Source: a virus
Length of the DNA stretch: 34,618 bases
IMG/VR virus record: IMGVR_UViG_3300042485_000754
Location: 1-34,618 of that record
Reading direction: 5' to 3' (one strand)
Both the position numbers and the translations under genes were made by a program. Below, in pieces: positions 16,050-22,903 of this stretch. The notes under the pieces were generated by a model. That model did not search any database and was not told where the DNA came from. It saw nothing but the letters and a program-made list of their open reading frames with translations. Each line of letters opens with the position of its first letter. Within the stretch, counting starts at the first letter, position 1.

Positions 16050-16666
16050 AATAAGTAAAATTTGCTCATGTCAGTCTTGCCATTCCCGTGAATGAACATA
16101 GGGAAGGTATGTGTTTTATTGTTGTACAATCTATTGTAAGTTAGGGTAAAGTCACCTTCCACCTCAAACGCAACCGATTGGAAGATGTTACAATAATCAA
16201 GTCCTATCTTGTCGGGCATTGCAAGGAAGCGGTCCGTGTACCAACGCTGGTCGTCATCCTCAAACCTTGGAGGATTCGTGTTGTAGATTTCAAGAAAGTC
16301 CTTTTTGTTTCCGTAAATCTGCCCACTATTTAGGAACTTCCATTCGTGATTAACCACTGGGAACATTCCCATCTTATGCGTATCGGGATAACATCCTTTC
16401 TCACTTGATACAATCATAGGGTAGTCCTTCTTTTTAAACTTAAACTCTTGAGGACTTGCGATGCAGTAATTGTCATAGGCATCAAGGTAAATGAAGTCAT
16501 CTATATCGGTTGAGCATAGATACTCATAAAGTCCGATTATCTTAGTGCCAAACCCTTTCCACTCCTTTACTATTGGATGATATGCCCACCCGTGTTGTTT
16601 TAAGGATTGTTCCAACTTCAACCAACCTGCGTGATTCGGATTATCAAGTGATACGATTACTTTCAT
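16046..16666 (-). CDS. Glycosyltransferase with procollagen (PLOD/GLT25D)-type GT fold
   Basis: 206 residues. The order of motifs matches the glycosyltransferase domain of procollagen galactosyl/glucosyltransferases: 'DFIYLDAYDNY' (57-67; D62 and D65 as metal-binding DxxD), 'MIVSSEKGCYPD' (84-95), 'FLNSGQIYGN' (111-120), 'DDDQRWYTDRFL' (137-148), 'GLDYCNIFQS' (155-164) and 'FIHGNGK' (191-197). Such enzymes transfer Gal or Glc to hydroxylysine or to other glycans. The gene is coupled on both sides by ATGA-type overlaps. The acceptor is unknown; the collagen-like GPQGPAG stretch in the fibre gene at 1-298 is one speculative candidate. Confidence 0.75.
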   Translation of the reverse strand: MKVIVSLDNPNHAGWLKLEQSLKQHGWAYHPIVKEWKGFGTKIIGLYEYLCSTDIDDFIYLDAYDNYCIASPQEFKFKKKDYPMIVSSEKGCYPDTHKMGMFPVVNHEWKFLNSGQIYGNKKDFLEIYNTNPPRFEDDDQRWYTDRFLAMPDKIGLDYCNIFQSVAFEVEGDFTLTYNRLYNNKTHTFPMFIHGNGKTDMSKFYLL

Positions 16667-17445
16667 AGGAAAGGATTGTAGTAGATTGGTCTTGTTCCGT
16701 GATAGTATTCATGAGTCATTTTTATGACTTCTTGGGTTACTTCTGCACTATGTTTCTCCTTCCACGTTTGGTATTCCGTTTCCCCTTTGTCTATGTGTTC
16801 AATCTCAATGTGAGGTAAAAACACATTCCACATACCTGCAACTGTTGACCTATGAGATGCAAGAACATCATCGTAACCATAGAGGTTAGGTTGGCAAAGA
16901 TACCCTATTTTGTCAAGCAAAGCGGATGAGTACATCTGACAAGTCCCTATAATGTGATGGCACTTCTCAACTATTATCCAACGCTGACCTGCAAGGTGTG
17001 GTAGCATAATCAACTCGCTTCTCCAATCAGGTAATGCGTGATTCGGTTCTTCCCAACAATCTTTTCTCTTTAGACCTACTATTCCAATCCTTGCCTCACG
17101 TTCTATTGCTTCAACCATTTCTTTAACCCAATCAACATTGTCTATAATTACATCGTTATCCATCTTGATACAATGCTGACCAGGTTTACGATGCTTCCAA
17201 GCAAGATTAACCGCCTCTGCCGTTCCAATGTTCTCATCATTAGTTATGATATTTACAAAACCATCTGCTGCATATTCTTTTATGATTTCCTTTGTTGCTT
17301 GGCAAGAGTTATTATCTATAATCCAAAACTCATGGTCATAAAAGATATGCTGAAAATGTAATTCATTTAAGACCTTTTCGGTTAGTTCTGACCTTTTGTT
17401 CTCTTCGGTGTCATGCACCGCCATTGCGATAAGGACTTTATCCAT
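16663..17445 (-). CDS. Family 2 (GT-A) glycosyltransferase
   Basis: 260 residues from the ATG at 17445 (MDKVLIAMAVHDTEENKRSE); a longer frame would run into the preceding small gene. GT2 landmarks are 'FWIIDNNS' (40-47), 'DENIGTAEAVNLAWKH' (70-85), the DxD motif 'KMDNDVII' (94-101), and 'GYDDVLASHR' near the expected acceptor/base region. GT-A enzymes use nucleotide sugars and a divalent metal. It overlaps its upstream neighbour by 8 nt and its downstream one by 4 nt, forming one operon with the other glycan genes. The substrate is unknown. Confidence 0.8.
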   Translation of the reverse strand: MDKVLIAMAVHDTEENKRSELTEKVLNELHFQHIFYDHEFWIIDNNSCQATKEIIKEYAADGFVNIITNDENIGTAEAVNLAWKHRKPGQHCIKMDNDVIIDNVDWVKEMVEAIEREARIGIVGLKRKDCWEEPNHALPDWRSELIMLPHLAGQRWIIVEKCHHIIGTCQMYSSALLDKIGYLCQPNLYGYDDVLASHRSTVAGMWNVFLPHIEIEHIDKGETEYQTWKEKHSAEVTQEVIKMTHEYYHGTRPIYYNPFL

Positions 17446-17605
17446 TCCGTTTGGTTTTTGTGTTTTTTTCTTTTGGTTTCTTGTAAGAATATTTACCCCC
17501 TGCAAGTATTGCGGTCCATACCTCAGTCGCCTTCTCTTTTGTATCGTAGATGCATTGACCCGAACCGATGCGATACTTTCCGTTACTGCACTTAATTACT
17601 GGCAT
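17438..17605 (-). CDS. Small conserved phage protein (55 aa)
   Basis: ATG at 17605, TAA at 17438-17440: MPVIKCSNGKYRIGSGQCIY, then DTKEKATEVWTAILAGGKYS and a Lys-rich tail. The pattern 'KC.NGKYRIGSG.C.YDTKEKA' is recurrent in tailed phages, where it occurs as a small separate protein or as the end of capsid-region proteins. The two Cys, Gly-rich turn and one helix suggest a small zinc- or disulphide-stabilised fold. It overlaps the GT4 gene by 10 nt upstream and the GT2 gene by 8 nt downstream, filling the gap exactly. Its function is unknown. Confidence 0.75.
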   Translation of the reverse strand: MPVIKCSNGKYRIGSGQCIYDTKEKATEVWTAILAGGKYSYKKPKEKNTKTKRNG

Positions 17606-18603
17606 AATGCTTCAAATATTTGTGAACGTATTTTGTTTACCTTGATAAGATTGAAGTTCTCCCTACACCATTCCCCATTAGCAATCCCCATCTCTTGCCT
17701 ATAAATAGCATCTTTGACAACTTTTTTAATATTTGTGAACCAATCGGATTGATTGTTTATAGGGATGATATGCTTACATTCGGAATAAGGTTTGACATTG
17801 GAACAGATGACAGGTGCATTCTTTGTCGCTGCCTCCAATACTTTTAGGTTAGACTTCATTGAGTTGAACTTTGAATCTACTAAAGGAATTAAACAAGCAT
17901 CCGCTTCATTGTAAAAGTTCATGTACTCATCAACCGGTAACGCTGCCCGTATGTAACCATCAACATTGAATCCGCATAAGTAGTCGTTAATCATTCTGCC
18001 CCATACGTTTGCCACGTTTTTGTCCTCGCTATATCCGCAAAGGATAAAACTTGACTTGCTCTTCACCATTGCATCTCCTGCCACCCTTTTCATTGGGTTT
18101 TTGAGGATTGCGATATCCTTTTCGTGTGTGATTGAACCTGCGTAAACAAATCGGACCTTATCCGATTCAGTCTTAACATCTGTGAACTGGTCCTCACCAT
18201 AAGGCAAAGCGTTTGGAATTACTATCCAATTCGGATTGAGTTCATCAATTTGAACCGCTAAATCATTGTTTGAGCAAGTTACAATATCTGCGACCTTGAT
18301 ATGGTCAATGACTTTCTGAGTTGGATATTTGCCGTAAAGGATATGCCAAGCATCTAAGTTCCAATAATCGTCAACATCAACCACCAACTTGAATCCATAC
18401 TTCTCCCTTAATCTAACAACCTCATCAACCTCCATACCTGCTATGTACCTATTGATAAAAAGTATGTCATACCCTTTTTCAAGTTCTTCTTCGGTAAGTA
18501 CATCGGTCATCATTGCATAATCCTTTGGCAAGTAGATTAACGGATTAAACAACCTATGAAATGATACCCCCGAATTACGCTGACCAACTGTGATTATTCT
18601 CAT
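17596..18603 (-). CDS. Family 4-like (GT-B) glycosyltransferase
   Basis: 335 residues with two Rossmann-like halves. The N-terminal half has 'ITVGQRNSGVSFHRLFNPL' and 'KLVVDVDDYWNLD' (72-84). The C-terminal half has 'VRFVYAGSITHEKDI' (150-164) and the nucleotide-sugar signature 'LIPLVDSKFNSMKSNLKVLE' (238-257), followed by 'APVICSNVKPY'. The KSNLKxxE segment corresponds to the conserved phosphate/base-binding stretch of GT4 enzymes. It is the first of three glycosyltransferases and is coupled by 4-base overlap to the small gene at 18600. Acceptor and sugar are unknown. Confidence 0.8.
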   Translation of the reverse strand: MRIITVGQRNSGVSFHRLFNPLIYLPKDYAMMTDVLTEEELEKGYDILFINRYIAGMEVDEVVRLREKYGFKLVVDVDDYWNLDAWHILYGKYPTQKVIDHIKVADIVTCSNNDLAVQIDELNPNWIVIPNALPYGEDQFTDVKTESDKVRFVYAGSITHEKDIAILKNPMKRVAGDAMVKSKSSFILCGYSEDKNVANVWGRMINDYLCGFNVDGYIRAALPVDEYMNFYNEADACLIPLVDSKFNSMKSNLKVLEAATKNAPVICSNVKPYSECKHIIPINNQSDWFTNIKKVVKDAIYRQEMGIANGEWCRENFNLIKVNKIRSQIFEALCQ

Positions 18604-18896
18604 TGTTTATTTTTAAATGGTCTGCCTTTCTTTTTCGGTATCGTTTGCTCTATAACTTCCGCATCAAGTAACTTGGATGCTTGATATGAATCCCAATAGT
18701 TACTCAACCTCTTCATCATATCCGCTACGCAGTTAGCACACCAACTTGTCAGGATGAATCCACCATCAAGGTATCTGCGATAAATCTGCTCATACCCTAC
18801 AAGAATATGCAAAGGAAGGTTCTTCATAAACCCAATCTTTACGCATTCAAAGTTGTAGATATTGTCTTGTATAAACTTTTCATCTTCTTGGTTCAT
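18600..18896 (-). CDS. Conserved phage protein with CxxC motif, unknown function
   Basis: 98 residues. It carries 'YEQIYRRYLDGGFILTSWC' followed by 'ANCVADMMKRLSNYW', so a WCANC Cys pair in a helical context, and a basic Lys-rich C-terminus (IPKKKGRPFKNKQ). Related small proteins with 'C..C' before 'ellkrl' occur near sigma-like genes in Bacteroidota phages. The Cys pair could bind metal as a dimer. It is joined to both neighbours by 4-base overlaps. Confidence 0.6.
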   Translation of the reverse strand: MNQEDEKFIQDNIYNFECVKIGFMKNLPLHILVGYEQIYRRYLDGGFILTSWCANCVADMMKRLSNYWDSYQASKLLDAEVIEQTIPKKKGRPFKNKQ

Positions 18897-19096
18897 TTGT
18901 TATAGGTTTTATTGTAGTATTCAATTGCCAAGTCTTTATTATGGTTTATTTTACCTTTAGAAAAAGCCTTCATAATCTGCTCTTTTTCTATTTTTTTTGC
19001 TTTTTTAATAAAATCATTCATTACGATTCTATCTTTTGGTATATAATTGCATTCCTGCAATCCATTTACGAACCATTCAAGTGCTGTTTGTGTCAT
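18893..19096 (-). CDS. Small conserved phage protein, unknown function
   Basis: 67 residues, MTQTALEWFVNGLQECNYIP, then a charged helix (FIKKAKKIEKEQIMKAFSKG) and 'AIEYYNKTYNK'. The 'TALEW...A..IEKEQI..A...G' pattern is common in short proteins of Bacteroidota phages. No known domain. Cytoplasmic and mostly helical by composition. It overlaps the next gene by 4 nt. Confidence 0.65.
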   Translation of the reverse strand: MTQTALEWFVNGLQECNYIPKDRIVMNDFIKKAKKIEKEQIMKAFSKGKINHNKDLAIEYYNKTYNK

Positions 19097-19101
19097 TGTG
19101 A

Positions 19102-19353
19102 TTATTTTTTAAAAAATATATTATTTAAAAGGTTACGGAATAGAGGAGCAGATACTCCTGCAACGAATGCCACCAAAACGCAATTTAAGACCCATACAGG
19201 TAGGAAGTATAAAGCAATGGCAATATATACGGATAGGCACATATTGCAGTTAAATGGTTTAAAATTGACCTTCCACCTTTCGGGTAGTCTTGCCATATCA
19301 ATAAAGTAGAAAACAAAGAAAAGGGATGCGATAACAATTTTAAGTGATAGCAT
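19102..19353 (-). CDS. Small inner-membrane protein with CxxC
   Basis: 83 residues with two or three hydrophobic segments: ~2-20 (SLKIVIASLFFVFYFIDMA), ~41-56 (YIAIALYFLPVWVLNC) and a third overlapping stretch to ~70 (VLVAFVAGVSAPLF). Between them lies 'KPFNCNMCLSVYIA', a CxxC at the membrane surface. It overlaps the sigma-like gene by 14 nt. The function is unknown; metal binding or superinfection exclusion are possibilities only. Confidence 0.6.
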   Translation of the reverse strand: MLSLKIVIASLFFVFYFIDMARLPERWKVNFKPFNCNMCLSVYIAIALYFLPVWVLNCVLVAFVAGVSAPLFRNLLNNIFFKK

Positions 19354-19855
19354 GGTTTTTGATTTTATATTTTAAAAGTGTTTTAGTTTTTTTAATGGTT
19401 TTCATTAGTGACCTATATGGGATGCCAGTGTCCCGTGATAATGACATTATTTTTTGCCCATTCTCTGAATAAAGTCTAAAGATTTCAAGTTCATACCAAT
19501 GTAAGATTTTTAAAGAATTATTTAGTTTCACAGTTATTTCATCTGTTTGAATGGTATCGCTTACATCAGGTGCATCATATTTTTCATTCCATTCAGTAAA
19601 TACTTTTCTAAACTTATTAAAAAATGTTGACCTATCAGACTTTATCATTGTAAGCATTGTTCGTACCAAGTAGAACTTTAAGAATCCCCCGTTGTGCATT
19701 GACATAAACTTTGCCTCATCCATCTCACAAAGTACCATAAACATCTCTTGCCTTAAATCATCCTGCAACTCTAATGGTTGCATCTTCTTGATGGCATTGT
19801 TTATATCCTTGTCCTTGTATAAACTTTCTATTATATCGTTTTTAGTTAAACACAT
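19340..19855 (-). CDS. Sigma-70-family-like transcription factor
   Basis: 171 residues. Residues ~28-82 resemble sigma region 2: 'LQDDLRQEMFMVLCEMDE' then 'FLKFYLVRTMLTMIKSD'. Residues ~115-165 resemble region 4 with its HTH: 'LHWYELEIFRLYSENGQKI', 'SLSRDTGIPYRSLMKTIKK'. Proteins of this shape are common in Bacteroidota phages near the late-gene start and probably redirect host RNA polymerase. It is the first gene downstream of the 323-nt repeat region and of a candidate TAnnTTTG promoter, so it may drive the late operon or autoregulate. Promoter specificity cannot be read from the sequence. Confidence 0.7.
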   Translation of the reverse strand: MCLTKNDIIESLYKDKDINNAIKKMQPLELQDDLRQEMFMVLCEMDEAKFMSMHNGGFLKFYLVRTMLTMIKSDRSTFFNKFRKVFTEWNEKYDAPDVSDTIQTDEITVKLNNSLKILHWYELEIFRLYSENGQKIMSLSRDTGIPYRSLMKTIKKTKTLLKYKIKNHAIT

Positions 19856-19920
19856 TATTTTATTTTAAGCATGCTTTTATTTTAATTTTTAATTTAATAG
19901 CTTTATTTACTTACTAAGTT

Positions 19921-19928
19921 CAAATTTA
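19921..19928 (-). promoter_or_regulatory. Candidate Bacteroidota promoter (-7 TAAATTTG) for the sigma-like gene
   Basis: The minus strand reads TAAATTTG, an exact fit to TAnnTTTG, about 66 nt upstream of the sigma-like start codon. I see no convincing -33 TTG at the right distance, so an activator bound to the upstream repeats may be needed. Confidence 0.45.
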
Positions 19929-19942
19929 AACTTTTTTCACAT

Positions 19943-19968
19943 GTGTTGTTTGCTTTAGCGAACAACAC
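19943..19968. repeat. Inverted repeat (GTGTTGTT / AACAACAC)
   Basis: Arms 19943-19950 and 19961-19968 are perfect complements, and inner bases (GCT/AGC) can extend the stem. No U-tract follows on the minus strand, so it is not an obvious terminator. It lies just upstream of the candidate -7 element and could be an operator. Confidence 0.6.
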
Positions 19969-19990
19969 GTATGTATATATTTTATTTATA

Positions 19991-20039
19991 GTTATAACAC
20001 TGTTATAGCAGTGTTATAGCAGTGTTATAACAGTGTTAT
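19991..20039. repeat. Phased GTTAT array 1 (five copies, 11-bp period)
   Basis: GTTAT begins at 19991, 20002, 20013, 20024 and 20035, each 11 bp apart. The repeat unit is close to AGTGTTATAGC, and several units contain parts of the palindrome TGTTATAACA. Confidence 0.9.
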
Positions 20040-20111
20040 TAATACATTGATTGTCATTAATTTATTTATTATAAAATTAATTAATATTGGTATTTTTATT
20101 ATTTTTGTTTT

Positions 20112-20171
20112 GTTATGAGTCTGTTATGGTTTTGTTATAACAGTGTTATGTGTCTGTTATAACAGTGTTAT
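20112..20171. repeat. Phased GTTAT array 2 (six copies, 11-bp period)
   Basis: GTTAT begins at 20112, 20123, 20134, 20145, 20156 and 20167. Array 2 starts 77 bp (7 x 11) after the last copy of array 1, so both share one register. It ends at the stop codon of the primase-helicase gene. Confidence 0.9.
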
Positions 20172-20178
20172 AACAAAA

Positions 20179-21945
20179 CTACTCAATAAACTCATATTGT
20201 CTAGTAAGTGTGTTATATTTATAGGTGATAAAACCTATTTTCCCTAGCCAAGAGTATCTTACTTTTTGCACATATACTGTCACATCGTTTGTTTGAAAAT
20301 CCCTATAAACTGTAATTCCATTATCTGTTTTATTAAAAAAATGAGCTGATCCTGATATTGAATATAGTGTAGGAACCTCATATTTACCTGTTGTTTTATC
20401 TTTCTGGAGTTTAGTAGGATGAGCAATTACTATAATATGTATACCTAGTTTTAAAGCTGTTTTTTTTATTTTAGTAAGGCATTCACTTACATATTGTGTT
20501 TCAGAATATCCATTTGGTATATTGTGTTCAATATAATTCCATGGATCTATTAATAAACCTTTAATTCCTTTTCTTAAAACCAACTCAGATGTTTTATTTA
20601 ATATACCATCTATTGTTATGTCTGTTTCACTTGTGTTTATAAAACTAAAATTACTCTTTAGATGATCAATAACCATCTCAAGTTCAAACTCTGATACTCT
20701 ATTGTTTTGATTAATTCTGTGATCAAATGCGCGTCCAGATAGTTTCTCGATTAGTTTTGTAGCATGGAACACAGGTGGAGTATTTTCAAATGAACATATT
20801 GCCCATTTCCATCCATGATTTATTGAAGTTCTACATATTATGTAGTCTGTGAATTCACTTTTACCTGAACCTGGAATACCTGTTATAACAGTTATTTGGC
20901 CATCCATTAGTCTAACATGATCATCAAAACCTTGAATACCTACTTGAACTCCTTTAGGATATCCATTATTGTAGTAATCCCATATATCAATTTCTATTTC
21001 ATCATTTGATACTATGCCTTCGATAGGAAATTGCTTAGCATAAAATACAAGTTTTTTTACTTCATCCTTTCCATATTTATTTAGAACATCATTTGCGTCT
21101 TTACAGTCATTCGGAAATTCAACTTGATAGCATCTTTCTTTACCAAGTCTTCTAGATAGTTCTTCTTTTAGTTTTTTACCTACATCATCATTGTCTGTTG
21201 CAATTATGATTTTCTTTTTATCTATAAAATACTCGTAGCAATTATCAAGGTATTTTAATTGCATCTTACCATTTGGTGTTGTTCCATTTGGTACAGATAT
21301 ACAATTATAAATACCTGATTCATACATACTTAGACAGTCTATTTCACCTTCTACTATAATTACTTCATCTGTACCTTTAATTGAGTCTATGTTGTAAAAT
21401 ATCAATTCGGCGTCTTTTGCCAGTTTAAAGTCTTTGCCCGGTCCTCTAAACTTTATGTTTACTAGTTCATCATCTTTAAAATAGTTAAAACATACTACAG
21501 GTACCTCAGCTTTTGATTTAGGCATCCACTCGGTCGCTTGTGTGATCTTAAATCTTAGCAGAGTATTGTTTGATATTAATCTATTTTCAAACCAATTTAT
21601 GTATCTTGGATTAATCTTCTCAAGTCTTTTAACTGGCTTGACGTATTCTTTAGTATAAGTATCTAACTCGAAGTTGTAGTGTCTAGCAACTATTTCAACT
21701 GATTCAGCAAATGTACAGTTTTCTATTTCATATACAAATGAGAATACATCTCCTGATTTACCACAACCAAAACATTTGTAAAAGTTATTTGATGTAGGTA
21801 TTTTAAATGATGGTGTTTTCTCATTATGAAATGGACAACATGCTACATAGTCTGATCCAGATCTTTTTGTTTTAACATATTTATCTACAATATCAGTTAG
21901 TTTACATATTTCTTTTAGTTTTATAATTGATTCATGGCTGATCAT
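20179..21945 (-). CDS. Bifunctional DNA primase-helicase
   Basis: 588 residues in three parts. (1) A CHC2-type zinc finger: C37, H40, C58, C61 in 'CCPFHNEKTPSF' and 'FYKCFGCGKSGD'. (2) A TOPRIM core with E199 (IIVEGEID) and the DxD-like D251-N-D253 (IATDNDD). (3) A RecA-like helicase with Walker A GIPGSGKS (356-363), Walker B-like LLIDPWN (464-470), and IIVIAHPTK (504-512) as the H3-like motif. This is the T7 gp4/Twinkle arrangement, which primes and unwinds at the fork. The start overlaps the DUF4373 gene by 4 bases. It ends exactly where the 11-bp repeats begin. Confidence 0.93.
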   Translation of the reverse strand: MISHESIIKLKEICKLTDIVDKYVKTKRSGSDYVACCPFHNEKTPSFKIPTSNNFYKCFGCGKSGDVFSFVYEIENCTFAESVEIVARHYNFELDTYTKEYVKPVKRLEKINPRYINWFENRLISNNTLLRFKITQATEWMPKSKAEVPVVCFNYFKDDELVNIKFRGPGKDFKLAKDAELIFYNIDSIKGTDEVIIVEGEIDCLSMYESGIYNCISVPNGTTPNGKMQLKYLDNCYEYFIDKKKIIIATDNDDVGKKLKEELSRRLGKERCYQVEFPNDCKDANDVLNKYGKDEVKKLVFYAKQFPIEGIVSNDEIEIDIWDYYNNGYPKGVQVGIQGFDDHVRLMDGQITVITGIPGSGKSEFTDYIICRTSINHGWKWAICSFENTPPVFHATKLIEKLSGRAFDHRINQNNRVSEFELEMVIDHLKSNFSFINTSETDITIDGILNKTSELVLRKGIKGLLIDPWNYIEHNIPNGYSETQYVSECLTKIKKTALKLGIHIIVIAHPTKLQKDKTTGKYEVPTLYSISGSAHFFNKTDNGITVYRDFQTNDVTVYVQKVRYSWLGKIGFITYKYNTLTRQYEFIE

Positions 21946-22325
21946 AAAATCATTTTATTTTGTTTGTTAGTTTTTTCCCATCTCTTTTTCATTCCTTCTT
22001 TTCCTGATATTGATTTTCTTTCTTTAAGAAGCTTGTACTGTTCCATACTTCTTACCAGTCTTTCGGAATAGAAGAGTTCATCCTCGGTTAAAAACAAATC
22101 AAAATCGTTAATGATTGATTTTATGATCTTTTGATCAATGTTAAATGAGAAGGCAATATCATCAATACAGTTTATTGATAGTTTATATTCAGGTGCTTCT
22201 CTAAGCATTTCAATCAAACACCAGTATAAACCATAACCTTCAAAACCAAGGTTTCTTCTAAGCTTTAATATCTTAACGTCGTTTCTAGCATTGCTATCGT
22301 GTGAAAAGTAAAATGACTCTTTCAT
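21942..22325 (-). CDS. DUF4373 (Lin1244/Lin1753-like) replication protein
   Basis: 127 residues. 'FYFSHDSNARNDVKILKLRR' and 'GFEGYGLYWCLIEMLREAPE' (5-47) are the signature of the DUF4373 N-terminal domain, a winged-helix found in phage and plasmid replication proteins. The C-terminus 'KSISGKEGMKKRWEK' is typical of the linker leading to DnaD-like parts, which are absent here, so the protein is a short version. It precedes the primase-helicase with a 4-base overlap and may load it or bind the origin. It is preceded by a structured 110-nt leader. Confidence 0.75.
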   Translation of the reverse strand: MKESFYFSHDSNARNDVKILKLRRNLGFEGYGLYWCLIEMLREAPEYKLSINCIDDIAFSFNIDQKIIKSIINDFDLFLTEDELFYSERLVRSMEQYKLLKERKSISGKEGMKKRWEKTNKQNKMIL

Positions 22326-22435
22326 TGTAAAAAAAAGAATGGCCCCAAAAACACACGATCAAGGTAGCATCTCAATCGGGTTAATGAGGCCAAAAAGTTA
22401 ATACGCTTATGCTACAAGCGTTAATAGTTGCTAAA
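22326..22435 (-). promoter_or_regulatory. Structured leader with possible pseudoknot before the DUF4373 gene
   Basis: On the minus strand ACGCTT (22416-22421) and AAGCGT (22403-22408) form a hairpin whose 7-nt loop GTAGCAT (22409-22415) is fully complementary to ATGCTAC (22364-22370) further on. GGCCTC (22386-22391) can pair with GGGGCC (22341-22346), and eight U residues then run up to the start codon at 22325. A cis-acting regulatory RNA or attenuator is possible. Confidence 0.45.
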
Positions 22436-22903
22436 TTACAAATTATCATAGAGATAAAAAAACTGTTCTGCATCTTTTATAAATTCATAAATGCCTCCAG
22501 CTTTTCTTTCTCTTACTTGTTCTTTTAATTGATCTTCTCTAGGTCTATCTAAACCAACTTTTATTTCAATCATAACAGATCTTCCTTTTATTGTTGCTGA
22601 AATATCTGCTGTACCTCTTCTAGTAGATGATGGAATCCATTTTTTTACTCCTATTTTTGCTCCTGATGCTTGTTTTTCAACTCCATCAATTAATCTACCA
22701 GATACATTAATTCTTGTTGCTCTATGTCCAGACCATGACAAAAAGTTACAGATAAAAGTAGTGAGACCATTTGATGTATCTACTTTAGGAAGTTTAGGAT
22801 CTAGATAAAATCCATCTTTATATGCATTAGGATATGATTCCTTAAACCAACTTTCATGAGCTTTGCAATATCTATCTTTCGTGTAACTTAAAGTGTTTTT
22901 CAT
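22436..22903 (-). CDS. VRR-NUC domain nuclease
   Basis: 155 residues from the ATG at 22903 (MKNTLSYTKDRYCKAHESWF). The C-terminal half matches the VRR-NUC fold: 'RRGTADISATIKGRSVMIEIK' spans the catalytic Asp100, Glu113 and Lys115, followed by 'RPREDQLKEQ' with Gln125 and 'GIYEFIKDAEQFFYLY'. Phage VRR-NUC proteins are thought to act as Holliday-junction or flap nucleases in replication and recombination. The start overlaps the end of the TS-family gene by 32 nt. It ends just before the structured leader. Confidence 0.8.
   Translation of the reverse strand: MKNTLSYTKDRYCKAHESWFKESYPNAYKDGFYLDPKLPKVDTSNGLTTFICNFLSWSGHRATRINVSGRLIDGVEKQASGAKIGVKKWIPSSTRRGTADISATIKGRSVMIEIKVGLDRPREDQLKEQVRERKAGGIYEFIKDAEQFFYLYDNL

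Larger units (their letters stand above)
19856..20178. other. AT-rich non-coding region with phased repeats, a hairpin and a promoter
   Basis: This 323-nt gap is the longest in the window. It holds two arrays of GTTAT at exact 11-bp spacing (19991-20039 and 20112-20171), an inverted repeat at 19943-19968 and a candidate -7 element on the minus strand at 19921-19928. It separates the replication operon from the late operon. A replication origin, an operator array or both would fit. Confidence 0.7.

Noticed and set aside
19943-19968. Rho-independent terminator of the replication operon
   Set aside because: The minus strand has an A-run, not a U-run, after the hairpin; it is listed as an inverted repeat instead.
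19991-20171. CRISPR array
   Set aside because: The repeats are 11 bp with no spacers of 25-40 bp between them; this is a phased binding-site array.
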